NCBI RefSeq assembly: GCF_018861065.1
Contig: NZ_JAHKQO010000022.1
Span: forward strand, 1-64,000
Reading direction: 5' to 3'
Length of the DNA: 64,000 nucleotides
Origin: Paraglaciecola arctica
GTDB taxonomy: Bacteria; Pseudomonadota; Gammaproteobacteria; Enterobacterales; Alteromonadaceae
The translations under genes and the position numbers were made by a program. Positions 27,077 to 35,390 of the stretch are shown here, piece after piece. Within the stretch, counting starts at the first letter, position 1. Each line of letters opens with the position of its first letter. Below the pieces are notes generated by a model that was not told the DNA's origin, searched no databases, and saw only the letters and a program-made list of their open reading frames with translations.

Positions 27077-27919
27077 TTATTTTTTTATAGCATTTTTTCC
27101 AATTACAGGTATCAATCGGTACAACGCTTTCATACCGCCTTTCGGAGTTCTTTCGTCTTTGAATTCGAATAGGTGTGTTGCAATCATAAAGCGTTTTAAA
27201 GTTTTAAAACCATAGATTTCAGGTAACCTATCAAACTCTTCTGGTGCATGTTGCTTTACCAGACTACCGGCTAAACTTATCAATATCCAGCCATCTTCTT
27301 TGTCAAGCTGATCCGCAATATCAATTAGTATAGAAGCCAACTTAGACTGCCTTAAATACCCCTGTTCTAATTGTTTTTGACCTTCGTCTGAATTGTAAAA
27401 ACTAGCCATGTACTTCATACTTTTATTACGAGATGTGATAACCGCCTGTAGTTCTTTAATTTGATTTCGTACAACTTCACTCTGGATATCAAGTTGCTTG
27501 CCTAGCTCATCACAACTTGCTTTAGATTTAGTGTCAAACCTAGGAAGTAAATGATGGACTAGCTCGTTTCTTTCTCTTACTAATTTGTCTAAGGATTCTT
27601 TCTTCTCAGCATAACGTTCTGGAGTGGTTTCAATGCGGAAATTAATGGAAATCTGCGCCTCATTAAACTCTTCAGACTCATCAAAATTTGTTTCGGAATT
27701 TGAATGAGCATTTTCAATAAACTGCCCAACTAACTGCCCCATAGTCTGTTTGCTTACCGCTTCAACTTGTTTGGCTTTGATGTCTGCAATTTCACTAACA
27801 TAACCAGATATATTTCCATAGGCAATGACATATTTTAACAAGTGTTCTAGCTCTTGAAACAACATCATGTTTCGACCAATTTTTCGCAAAATATCGTTAA
27901 CTAAGTCTTGTAAATCCAT
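27077..27919 (-). CDS. Predicted RNA-binding protein with HEPN-like motif and C-terminal OST-HTH/LOTUS-like domain
   Basis: 280 aa from the ATG at 27919 (AGGGA upstream); a TTG reading to 27943 is less likely. Mostly helical. RERNELVHHLL (about residues 115-125) has Arg-Asn and a His four positions on, resembling the RN-x(3-4)-H signature of HEPN RNases. The last 80 residues (LPEIYGFKTLKRFMIATHLF, then GGMKALYRLIP) follow the pattern of the OST-HTH/LOTUS winged helix, which binds RNA. No export signal. I infer an RNA-targeting role; neither domain call was checked by profile search. It lies between repeat E and a broken gene fragment. Confidence 0.6.
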   Translation of the reverse strand: MDLQDLVNDILRKIGRNMMLFQELEHLLKYVIAYGNISGYVSEIADIKAKQVEAVSKQTMGQLVGQFIENAHSNSETNFDESEEFNEAQISINFRIETTPERYAEKKESLDKLVRERNELVHHLLPRFDTKSKASCDELGKQLDIQSEVVRNQIKELQAVITSRNKSMKYMASFYNSDEGQKQLEQGYLRQSKLASILIDIADQLDKEDGWILISLAGSLVKQHAPEEFDRLPEIYGFKTLKRFMIATHLFEFKDERTPKGGMKALYRLIPVIGKNAIKK

Positions 27920-28147
27920 TAGGCGGCGATCCCTTTTTAACAATGCTCATTGGTGACGAGGAAGATGGGGGTACAACGATTAGTAGTCTTTCTAAATATT
28001 TCGTATTTTACTTTAATAGACTAGTTAGATTAGCCTATCTCAACAGATTGCAAAATATAAAATCCCATAACCAGTTATTAAACAACACATTGCACAACTT
28101 TGAATTGCGGGTATATTTAATCCCTAATTTACTATCACGGATTGATC

Positions 28148-28240
28148 ATGAGCCGCAATAACCCTTCACTTCTAAAAGCCCCTTCTTTGTTACCTTGGTC
28201 GATAAGTGCTTTTACTGGCAACTATGTATGTTGCGCTTAG
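28148..28240 (+). pseudogene. Truncated duplicate of the 5' end of the Mrr-like endonuclease gene
   Basis: Reads MSRNNPSLLKAPSLLPWSIS and stops after 30 residues, matching MSRKKSSLLKELSYLPWWVS of the gene at 30246. The similarity begins upstream at 28053 (matching 30150) and ends near 28231, so promoter and first codons were copied together. No continuation of the gene follows. Confidence 0.8.
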
Positions 28241-28243
28241 TTT

Positions 28244-29407
28244 GTGATTACAAAAGGCACTCACTTGTTAAAATTATTAAGAAACGGAATTCTGATCTTG
28301 TTAGCCTTTATAGCCAGTTTTCAACTCGTCCATTACTTAGATAATAAAAATCTCTATTTACCGTCTTTTTTAAATCAGTTATTTCGCTATTTTGATGACA
28401 CCAACTTTGCGGGATCGTCGCCCGTAGATTTGGCCTCAATGGATACACCATCCACAAAATCGCGTTCACCGGCTCGACAATACCAACCTCAAGAATTACC
28501 TCAAACACAGCGCAGCAATCTTAGCTGCACCGATCACTCTCTTGGCAACGTAAAAGTCAAACCTCAAAGCAAGATTTACACTTGGAAAGACGAAAAGGGT
28601 GTTACCCATTTTAGCGATAGCAAACCAGAAGATACCAACTCGCAACCCTTGGAATTAGCAGCAGATAAAATATTTGATTACTTTAAACTGAATATCAGTG
28701 GTGCAAATGTACCTTTTGAATTTAAAGAAAAACTCACCCACTCCATTAATAAATTGTTTGCCCTATACGGCCAATTAATTGCCAAAGAAGATTTAAGACA
28801 AGTAGTCGTCAATCTAAGATTTTTCACTTCTAAACAGCGTTATCGCGCCTATTCTCAAAAACACGCACCCAGTCTTAAAAACACTGCAGGCTTTTATGAC
28901 AATGGCACAAATGAAGCAGTGATAATGTACCAAAATTCTGAGCGAGCCCTAACCACTGCCATACATGAATCAGTGCATGCCATTAATCGCGGCATAATAG
29001 GTAGTAGCAACAAATGGTTTAACGAAGGTATGGCCGAATACCTAGAAAACATCACTGTCAATCTTAGTACTGCGGTGATCAAACGTAATCAAAGCTGGTA
29101 TAAAAATGGCAAACTTAAATACCGTCCGCTTCCTTTACGTAAGTTGTTAAGCGCATCTAGAAAGGATTGGAACAGCCAGTCACCAAGTAATTTATACAGT
29201 ACAAGCTGGGCGTTTATTTATTTTTTAATGGACGACACAAAACGAAAAGCCAAACTGGTAAAAATACTAAAAGCCGAACAACAAAACTTATGTAATACCT
29301 TGTCGTTTAAGCAAACTATGAAGATTTTTGATATGAGCGACAGAGAATTACAAAATAGATTTTCGAGGTGGTTAGCTAAGGGGGATAAGTTTACGCATCA
29401 GATATAG
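28244..29407 (+). CDS. Membrane-anchored putative metallopeptidase with DUF4124 domain
   Basis: 387 aa from GTG. One transmembrane helix (about 13-30), a low-complexity spacer, a DUF4124 module (IYTWKDEKGVTHFSDSKPED, about 111-130), then a gluzincin-like domain with HESVH at 241-245 and NEGMAEY at 260-266, that is HExxH-15-E. The peptidase domain is predicted periplasmic. The target is unknown. Its last 115 bases occur again at 22162-22276, and the fragment of another gene lies directly before its start, so it sits at a rearrangement junction. No clear ribosome-binding site before the GTG. Confidence 0.75.
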   Translation: MITKGTHLLKLLRNGILILLAFIASFQLVHYLDNKNLYLPSFLNQLFRYFDDTNFAGSSPVDLASMDTPSTKSRSPARQYQPQELPQTQRSNLSCTDHSLGNVKVKPQSKIYTWKDEKGVTHFSDSKPEDTNSQPLELAADKIFDYFKLNISGANVPFEFKEKLTHSINKLFALYGQLIAKEDLRQVVVNLRFFTSKQRYRAYSQKHAPSLKNTAGFYDNGTNEAVIMYQNSERALTTAIHESVHAINRGIIGSSNKWFNEGMAEYLENITVNLSTAVIKRNQSWYKNGKLKYRPLPLRKLLSASRKDWNSQSPSNLYSTSWAFIYFLMDDTKRKAKLVKILKAEQQNLCNTLSFKQTMKIFDMSDRELQNRFSRWLAKGDKFTHQI

Positions 29408-29552
29408 GGTTACGAACAATTAACAACGCCTTGCTTTCATTGTGTTTTTTAGGGACAAGCTAAAGCTCAACACCCACATGAAAAACTATAACGATATGAT
29501 TTAATTTGGTTTTTACTATTTTGTTACAGAGGGGGACTTCGTAATTCCATTA

Positions 29553-29951
29553 TTACTTGTAAGACACCTTAGCTTTATTTTTTAACCTATCTTTGTAAAC
29601 AGGATATAAGTTATAGGTAGGATAAAACTCACTCGTAAATGCTTTCCACGCCGTTTTCTCTATAGCAAGATTCACTTCGTTAAGTTGATGTGCAGGAACT
29701 TCTAAAGTAATAACTTGCCCAATCCCCATCATTACATACCAACTTACAACAGAGACCCCTTTAGGCGGGAATGTGTCAAAGAAACCTTGTTCCGTTAAAA
29801 TTTCCTGAGTCTCAGCTAAGACCCTAGTTTGGTCGTGTTTCAAAAATACAGTTAAAAGAATTGAATCTTTCGGCTGCGTATCAAATTCTGCCTCAGCAAG
29901 TGAAGTAAAACTGATTAAAAAAAGTGCAAAAAACATCAATAATTTTGTCAT
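29553..29951 (-). CDS. Small exported protein of unknown family
   Basis: 132 aa with a signal peptide (MTKLLMFFALFLISFTSLAEA). The mature part (SILLTVFLKHDQTRVLAETQ, SVVSWYVMMGIGQVITLEVP) alternates beta and helix and could be a dimeric alpha-beta-barrel (muconolactone-isomerase-like) fold; this is a guess from pattern. No catalytic motif. Stands alone in the island between the metallopeptidase and Mrr-like genes. Confidence 0.65.
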   Translation of the reverse strand: MTKLLMFFALFLISFTSLAEAEFDTQPKDSILLTVFLKHDQTRVLAETQEILTEQGFFDTFPPKGVSVVSWYVMMGIGQVITLEVPAHQLNEVNLAIEKTAWKAFTSEFYPTYNLYPVYKDRLKNKAKVSYK

Positions 29952-30149
29952 AAATTTTTCTTTTTAAACATGGATGATAAAAAGAGTATAAATTACTCTA
30001 ATTTTCATTTATTCAAAAAACACAAAAAAACAATCGGCATAAATAATTTCGTTATTCGAAAGTATGATAAAGAGGATAAATGGATCGTATTCCTTTACTT
30101 TCACCTGTAAGGCTGGCGCTGCTTTTTATGACCAATTACATGAACTACC

Positions 30150-30331
30150 AAATATAAAATCCAATAACCAGTTATCAAACGACACATTGAACAACTTGGA
30201 CTTACGGGTATATTTACTACCTTATTTAAAAGTCACGGATTGATCATGAGTCGTAAAAAATCTTCACTTCTAAAAGAACTTTCGTATTTACCTTGGTGGG
30301 TAAGTGCCATTGTGGGCAGCTGTGTGTATGT
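30150..30331 (+). repeat. Parent copy of the segment duplicated at 28053-28231
   Basis: Contains about 96 bases upstream of the Mrr-like gene and its first 28 or so codons. AAATATAAAATCC, ATAACCAGTTAT, CGGGTATATTTA and CACGGATTGATCATGAG are shared blocks. Confidence 0.8.
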
Positions 30332-31037
30332 AGGTCTTAAATTTGTTATCCCAAATTTGCTAAGTGAAAATCCAATATTGTCAGCTGTTGCCACTACCGC
30401 GCAAAACGCGGCGTGGGTGTTTGCTTGTTTATTCCTCATCCCAGCCATTTCTTCTATTTTTAACCACCAAAAACGTAAACAACTGATTAAGCAACAAAGC
30501 AGTATTGATACTCTTAGAGAAACCTCTTGGAGTGATTTTGAAGTGTTGGTCGGAGAGGCTTTTCGTCGAAAAGGATTTTCGGTACAAGAAAACATGGTAG
30601 GAGGGGCTGATGGAGGTATCGACCTTACTCTGCGCAAAGACGGGAAATTACATATTGTACAATGCAAGCAGTGGCGCAGGTCTAAAGTGGGCGTTTCTAT
30701 TGTGCGTGAAATGTTTGGTGTGCTGACCGCATCAAATGCTGTGAGTGTTTATGTGGTGAGTTCTGGGCATTTTACCAATGAGGCCATTAGGTTTGCACAA
30801 GGCCTGCCCATTGAGCTGATAAACGGCAATCAATTACTAGAATTGATTGCTGACGTGCAAACCACTAAGCCTTTGCAAGCTGAAGTTAAACCAATAGTTA
30901 AACGAGCAAATACCACTACTTGCCCAAAGTGTGCTTCGCCTATGGTGAAACGGATCGCTAAAAAAGGAGCGAACCTTGGTAATAAATTTTTGGGTTGCAG
31001 TAGTTTTCCTAAATGCAGACACATTGAGCAACTCTAA
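30246..31037 (+). CDS. Membrane-anchored Mrr-like restriction endonuclease with zinc ribbon
   Basis: 263 aa from the ATG at 30246. Two transmembrane helices (about 17-35 and 47-71), then a PD-(D/E)xK nuclease domain of the Mrr/restriction endonuclease type: Glu99 (WSDFEVLVGEAF), Asp126 (GGIDL) and QCK 139-141 (IVQCKQWRR) form the active site. A C-terminal topoisomerase-type zinc ribbon has CPKC (226-229), Cys251 and Cys257. Mrr proteins cut modified or foreign DNA; the membrane anchor suggests action on incoming DNA, by inference. It ends 3 bases before the stop of the convergent methyltransferase-HNH gene. Confidence 0.88.
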   Translation: MSRKKSSLLKELSYLPWWVSAIVGSCVYVGLKFVIPNLLSENPILSAVATTAQNAAWVFACLFLIPAISSIFNHQKRKQLIKQQSSIDTLRETSWSDFEVLVGEAFRRKGFSVQENMVGGADGGIDLTLRKDGKLHIVQCKQWRRSKVGVSIVREMFGVLTASNAVSVYVVSSGHFTNEAIRFAQGLPIELINGNQLLELIADVQTTKPLQAEVKPIVKRANTTTCPKCASPMVKRIAKKGANLGNKFLGCSSFPKCRHIEQL

Positions 31038-31040
31038 TGA

Positions 31041-32921
31041 CTACCACTCTCTCAACTGCTGCATCTCTCTCAACCTACCACGCTGCACCAACAGCGCTTC
31101 GAACAAGTCGTCGATTGATTCGTTGTTTGAGGTTAATCCCGGTAAGGCAATATTGGCTTCGGCAAAAAAACGTTTGTTTTGCCATGGTTGGTTAGTTGCT
31201 GTTTGCTCTAACTCTGTTGAGTTGTTTGTCTCAGCGGTACTAGATCGGCTAACTTGGTAGCTGGCTGTTTGTTCTTGTATTTGGTTTGTATCACTGGGTT
31301 TAAGCCAAGCTTGTTGCCACCAGTGTTGAATCCGCTCTTTGGCGTCTTTTAGTTTTTGTTCTGTGGGTAGTCGGTCGCTTTTTTGGTTATTGATTTTGCA
31401 GTCGGTGGGCAAGAGGTTCCATAGGTCGTTATTAGGCCAGCGGGAAAAAGGCATGCTGTGGTCAATATCGTATTGTTTTGTTAGTGATTTAGCCGACCAT
31501 ACACATTGAGCGAGTTCGGGTGTTTGTTGTTTCACTTGTTCAAATCGCGTGCGTACTTCTGTGGTGGAGCGTTTTGGCTCTAACCAGTTTAATGCTTGTT
31601 GTAAGTGATGCTGATTTTCTGCTGCGGCATATTGCTGATTGCCTTTATAGCTTGCCATGGTTTTTACCCATTCACTGACGAGTACTGGCTCAATCCAACA
31701 GGCGTAACGGTTGAAGGCTAGCCATGTCGATTCTGGCAGTGAAAACTCGCCCCATTGCTCTAGGGTTTGTAGGTCTAGAAATAGGCTGTCTTTAGCTTTG
31801 ACGGTTTTGTTGCCTACTTCAAAAATAGCTTGATCACTATTTGGCAGAGTGATGAAACGACACGGCATGTCTTTAATGTTGCTAACAGCAGCCGAAATGG
31901 TTTTGTGTAAAGCGATGGCATCGTCACCCACAAACAAGTTACCAATGCGGTAATCTGCCGCAGTGCGATGGGTTAATTGATGCCAACCATTGGCTTTCAT
32001 AAAACCCATGTTCGGGCTTTTATTGGGCGTTTGGTATAACCGGTGCGTATCTATTAACTCTTTGTATTGATGGCACCAATACAAGGCCACTAAACCAACA
32101 GGTAAAATTACTCTGTCACCATTTGGGCTAGATTCGCGACGTAATACTGCGCCTGGATGGCCGTCGGCAATTCGTAATAAAACTCTTAAAAGCGCCAGTT
32201 TGTGCGTGGCTGATTTACCGTCGTTAATGGCCACATGGCGAATAAAGGGGAAAGCACCTGTGCCGTCATCTGGCATTTGTAGCACTAGGGTTTGCCAATG
32301 TACTTCGTTGCGGCCTAGTTTGTCTGTTTGCTTTGCGGTGGCTAATGTAGAAAACAACCCTAGGTTTTGTGCTAAAGCTTCTACTTCTTCGACACTCACA
32401 TCGTACATACTGCGTTCTTGCTGCTCGTTTGCCGTCATACCAAACTTGAGCGAAATCACAATTTTGCCACCCGGCTTGAGTAAATTAGCCAGTTTACGCA
32501 AAGCACGATTACGCTCAGAAGGTGGCACATGCATCCAAACGGCACTGAGAAGAATTAAGTCAAAGCTAATTTCTAGACGGGTTATTTTGTCGAGCGAAGG
32601 TAGTGAGTCTTGCAGCCAATGAATCGTATGTGCGGCAGTGGTTACCTGCCCAACTTTCATTAATTCTGCGGCAGGTTCAACGGCATAAATTTGGCAAGTG
32701 TTAGAGCTGGTTTGGTTGGGAGTTTGAATTGCAGCTGCGAGTTCAGCGATACGTTTTACATCACGGCCCACACCAGCGCCAATATCCAAAATTGAAGCAT
32801 TAGGCTTTGCTAAAATAGGCGTTAATTGGTGTGACCAAGTGCTGTGTACGTCTTCGAATGTAACAGACAAATACTGCTGAGAAATCTCATTCACTTTATT
32901 GTTGTAATAGTCGCTAGACAC
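31041..32921 (-). CDS. SAM-methyltransferase fused to an HNH endonuclease-like domain
   Basis: 626 aa from GTG (AAGGAAGACT before it). Residues 20-215 form a class I methyltransferase: ILDIGAGVGRD (44-54) is motif I, LLKPGGKIVISL a later motif. A middle region (about 235-450) shows no known motif. A C-terminal HNH-type nuclease follows: CVWSAKSL (473-480), YDIDHSMPF (484-492) with the metal-binding His488, then NNDLWNLLP and NQKSDRLP (512-519). The fusion of a modification-like and a nuclease-like domain recalls restriction-type enzymes, but the methyl acceptor is unknown and could be RNA, protein or a small molecule. Convergent with the Mrr-like gene. Confidence 0.78.
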   Translation of the reverse strand: MSSDYYNNKVNEISQQYLSVTFEDVHSTWSHQLTPILAKPNASILDIGAGVGRDVKRIAELAAAIQTPNQTSSNTCQIYAVEPAAELMKVGQVTTAAHTIHWLQDSLPSLDKITRLEISFDLILLSAVWMHVPPSERNRALRKLANLLKPGGKIVISLKFGMTANEQQERSMYDVSVEEVEALAQNLGLFSTLATAKQTDKLGRNEVHWQTLVLQMPDDGTGAFPFIRHVAINDGKSATHKLALLRVLLRIADGHPGAVLRRESSPNGDRVILPVGLVALYWCHQYKELIDTHRLYQTPNKSPNMGFMKANGWHQLTHRTAADYRIGNLFVGDDAIALHKTISAAVSNIKDMPCRFITLPNSDQAIFEVGNKTVKAKDSLFLDLQTLEQWGEFSLPESTWLAFNRYACWIEPVLVSEWVKTMASYKGNQQYAAAENQHHLQQALNWLEPKRSTTEVRTRFEQVKQQTPELAQCVWSAKSLTKQYDIDHSMPFSRWPNNDLWNLLPTDCKINNQKSDRLPTEQKLKDAKERIQHWWQQAWLKPSDTNQIQEQTASYQVSRSSTAETNNSTELEQTATNQPWQNKRFFAEANIALPGLTSNNESIDDLFEALLVQRGRLREMQQLREW

Positions 32922-33252
32922 AGTCTTCCTTTTTGATGCCGCTGAAAACGCTTATTAAACAAAATAATGATTACCGTTAACCGGAATTATCACAACCAAC
33001 TTAATGAGAGATATACACCGACGTCCGCAAAATTTTGACATGGCAAATCATCTACTATTGTTAAGAGATTAGCCATAGTAAAATTCATAGCTCGTTATTG
33101 AAACTGAACATTTTTTATTGTTTCTTTCTGATTAACAGAGAGTTACAAACCTATTGCCTTAGGTTTATCCCTAACCTGACTCACTGAACCGATTTTTCAT
33201 CGAGTTGTTCGTCATCACGGCACAACAACTTGGAGCAACTATTTACAAAAGC
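32922..33252. other. Gene-free stretch upstream of the methyltransferase-HNH gene
   Basis: AT-rich non-coding DNA. It should hold the promoter of the minus-strand fusion gene. I see no ORF, repeat or convincing hairpin in it. Confidence 0.6.
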
Positions 33253-33528
33253 AGTGGAGGGGACTAATGCTGTTCACTTAAGGTGAGCAGCAGATTTTTT
33301 TGATGGAACGCCAGTCAGTCTATTTAACATTGGATTCCCGATAAAAGCATTCGGGAATGACAAGTGGGAGGGGGATTACCGTCATTCCCGCAGTCTTTAC
33401 TGCTATCGCTCACCCACGTCATTCCGGCGGTCTTTTGGCCGGAATCCATTTTTATTGTTTTTACATCAATAATTTATCAATCAATTATTAAAAGTTTTCT
33501 TAACTGATCGGCATTAGTGGAGGGGACT
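33253..33528. mobile_element. 250-bp MITE-like element with IS4-type ends and 13-bp target duplication
   Basis: The element is 33266-33515. Its left end reads AATGCTGTTCACTTAAG and the inverted right end AATGCCGATCAGTTAAG (14 of 17 match); the latter closely resembles the IS4 terminus as I remember it. The direct repeat AGTGGAGGGGACT lies at 33253-33265 and overlaps the end at 33516-33528, a 13-base target duplication of the size IS4-family elements make. There is no transposase reading frame inside. The interior has two hairpin units, ATTCCCG...CGGGAAT and ATTCCGGC...GCCGGAAT. A second, partial copy is at 1-126. Confidence 0.8.
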
Positions 33529-33858
33529 CACTTTTCAGTAACCCTTAAGTTTGGAATAGTAGCTAGTGTGACTCGCTATTCACGGCTATTTAGCAGCAAT
33601 GTTAGAGCTTCGACTTAAACACATTTGGATTGCTCTAAATTATCGTTTCCCTTTGGCTATGTTGATTCAAAGGGAAATAATGAGCCAGAGAATATATCTG
33701 ACTTTTTTACATCATCTGTCAGGTTTTTTTACACACCTGAATAGATGGAAGTTGTAAGTGATTAATATATATAGAAAATTATTATTGGCCTATTTTTTGT
33801 TTATAATTAAATATTGATAAAAAAGTAAAATTAATTACTATTTTTTTGTCAACCCGCT

Positions 33859-33880
33859 AAATAATGAAGCGTCATTATTT
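33859..33880. promoter_or_regulatory. Palindrome upstream of the 60-residue gene
   Basis: AAATAATGA-AGCG-TCATTATTT, perfect nine-base arms, 31 bases before the ATG at 33911. Candidate operator; binder unknown. The rest of 33529-33910 is very AT-rich with no ORF recognised. Confidence 0.45.
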
Positions 33881-33910
33881 TAAGCCTTTAATTCTGATAG
33901 AGATGTACAG

Positions 33911-34093
33911 ATGTCTTGTTTGACTCGAAAGTTGCAGCAAAAGTTAACGCGTTATGTCCAGAAAAACAGCGCTCGTTTTTCGTCGAATGATCCCGAATGT
34001 ATTCATGAAGAATTGGTTAATAAAGGGGTATGTCCCTCTGATGTGACCACTGACCAAATCATCGTAATTTTAAAAGAAGCAAAAGTGACCTAA
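33911..34093 (+). CDS. Small hypothetical protein, 60 residues
   Basis: Basic N-terminal half (KLQQKLTRYVQKNSARF) followed by PECIHEELVNKGVCPSDVTTDQIIVILKEA, plausibly three helices; two cysteines, no membrane segment. GAGATGTACAG precedes the ATG and a palindrome lies upstream. Codon pattern looks coding and no gene overlaps it. It is convergent with the HD-GYP gene. Family not recognised. Confidence 0.5.
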   Translation: MSCLTRKLQQKLTRYVQKNSARFSSNDPECIHEELVNKGVCPSDVTTDQIIVILKEAKVT

Positions 34094-34119
34094 GCAGGTT
34101 AACGTTAAGGCGTTATTCT

Positions 34120-35298
34120 CTAGATCGCGATTGATTCATTAAAATACTTGTTGAAATCAAGTTTGAAGTCGCTCGCGATGACGGCATCAACAATCTTAAC
34201 TCCATTGCTAACTGTAGCTAAGTTCACCTCTTTGGGCTCTACGTAATGGTTGCCTCGAATTGAATAAAATACTTTCACTACAGGTTTGGTGCCGTGAACA
34301 GGATGTTGCTTAAGTACCATAGCTATTTTTTCGTTGTTGAGTTTAACTAAACTACCCACTGGGAAAATGCCTATACATTGCACAAATTGTTTTACTAACT
34401 CTCCATCGTATTTTTCAGGTGAATCTTGCACCAAAATTTGTAGTGCTTTTTTAGATGACATGCCGACTTTATAACAACGGTCTGCAGTGATGGCATCGTA
34501 GGTGTCTACTATGGCTATCATACGTCCAAACTGGGTTATTTCGTCGCCACGCAATCCATCAGGATATCCATAACCATCAAGCCTTTCGTGGTGCTGCCCA
34601 ATCGTTTCTACTATTGATTCAGGGATCCCCATTTCAATCAGTACTTTTGTACCGTAGTACACATGGTCTTTCATGATCGTCATTTCTTGATCAGTCAATC
34701 GCCCTGGCTTGTGCAAAATATGATCAGGAATTTTGATTTTACCAATGTCATGTAAAAACCCAGACAGCGCTAGTTCTTGTACTTGTTCTTCGGCTAAACC
34801 TACGTGGGAGCCAAAATTAGCGAGTAAAATTGCGACATTTAAAGAGTGTTCTAGCAAGTATGTGTCTTTCTCGCGAATTTTTGTCATGCACATTAAAGCG
34901 TTAGGGTTGCGATCAATGGAGGAAACAAGATTGTTGGTGAAGGCTTCAGGTATCGCAATGTCTATCGGTAATTTCTTACTGATACTCTCTAACATTGTTT
35001 TTTGTATCTGTTTGCCTTTAGTGTGAAGTTTGGTGGCTACTTCGAGCTCTTCTTCGAAAGATATTTCTACGGGAGCTTCAGGCTCTTGTTCAGGCGTTTC
35101 AGGTTCAACAACCTCAGATTTTAGTTGTTTGCTCATGTCTACAACAACCGACAAAATCCCTTTATTTTTGAGCTGCTTGATTGCCTCTTTAGAATTGACC
35201 CTACCTCTACTGGTAATCTTAAAGGTACCTTGTTGCTTTGCTATAGAGTCGACGAACATCCCTTCTTCTAGCTCGTCTATATCAAAGGTTTTTAACAC
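34120..35298 (-). CDS. HD-GYP domain cyclic-di-GMP phosphodiesterase
   Basis: 392 aa, cytoplasmic, GTG start. An N-terminal DUF3391 region (about 1-135) is followed by the HD-GYP domain: HSLN at 151, HDIGK with His183-Asp184, and HHERLDGYGYP at 236-246 with the GYP triplet intact. It is predicted to hydrolyse c-di-GMP and so to reduce biofilm-type behaviour. There is no receiver or sensor domain, so input probably comes through DUF3391. Stands 92 bases downstream of the alkyltransferase-like gene. Confidence 0.93.
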   Translation of the reverse strand: MLKTFDIDELEEGMFVDSIAKQQGTFKITSRGRVNSKEAIKQLKNKGILSVVVDMSKQLKSEVVEPETPEQEPEAPVEISFEEELEVATKLHTKGKQIQKTMLESISKKLPIDIAIPEAFTNNLVSSIDRNPNALMCMTKIREKDTYLLEHSLNVAILLANFGSHVGLAEEQVQELALSGFLHDIGKIKIPDHILHKPGRLTDQEMTIMKDHVYYGTKVLIEMGIPESIVETIGQHHERLDGYGYPDGLRGDEITQFGRMIAIVDTYDAITADRCYKVGMSSKKALQILVQDSPEKYDGELVKQFVQCIGIFPVGSLVKLNNEKIAMVLKQHPVHGTKPVVKVFYSIRGNHYVEPKEVNLATVSNGVKIVDAVIASDFKLDFNKYFNESIAI

Positions 35299-35390
35299 TG
35301 ATAAAATCTCAAGTTCATTAAGTCAAAATATAGCCAACAAAATATCCGATTTGCTTGTTAAGAGCAACAATAACGATCATTTGGTTAACA

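Noticed and set aside
27943-28161. Plus-strand frame of 72 residues upstream of the metallopeptidase gene
   Set aside because: It runs through DNA duplicated from upstream of the Mrr-like gene, has no family pattern and starts at the divergent gene's 5' end; treated as non-coding.
30233-30667. Minus-strand frame of 144 residues
   Set aside because: Fully antisense to the Mrr-like endonuclease, whose active-site motifs are intact on the plus strand.
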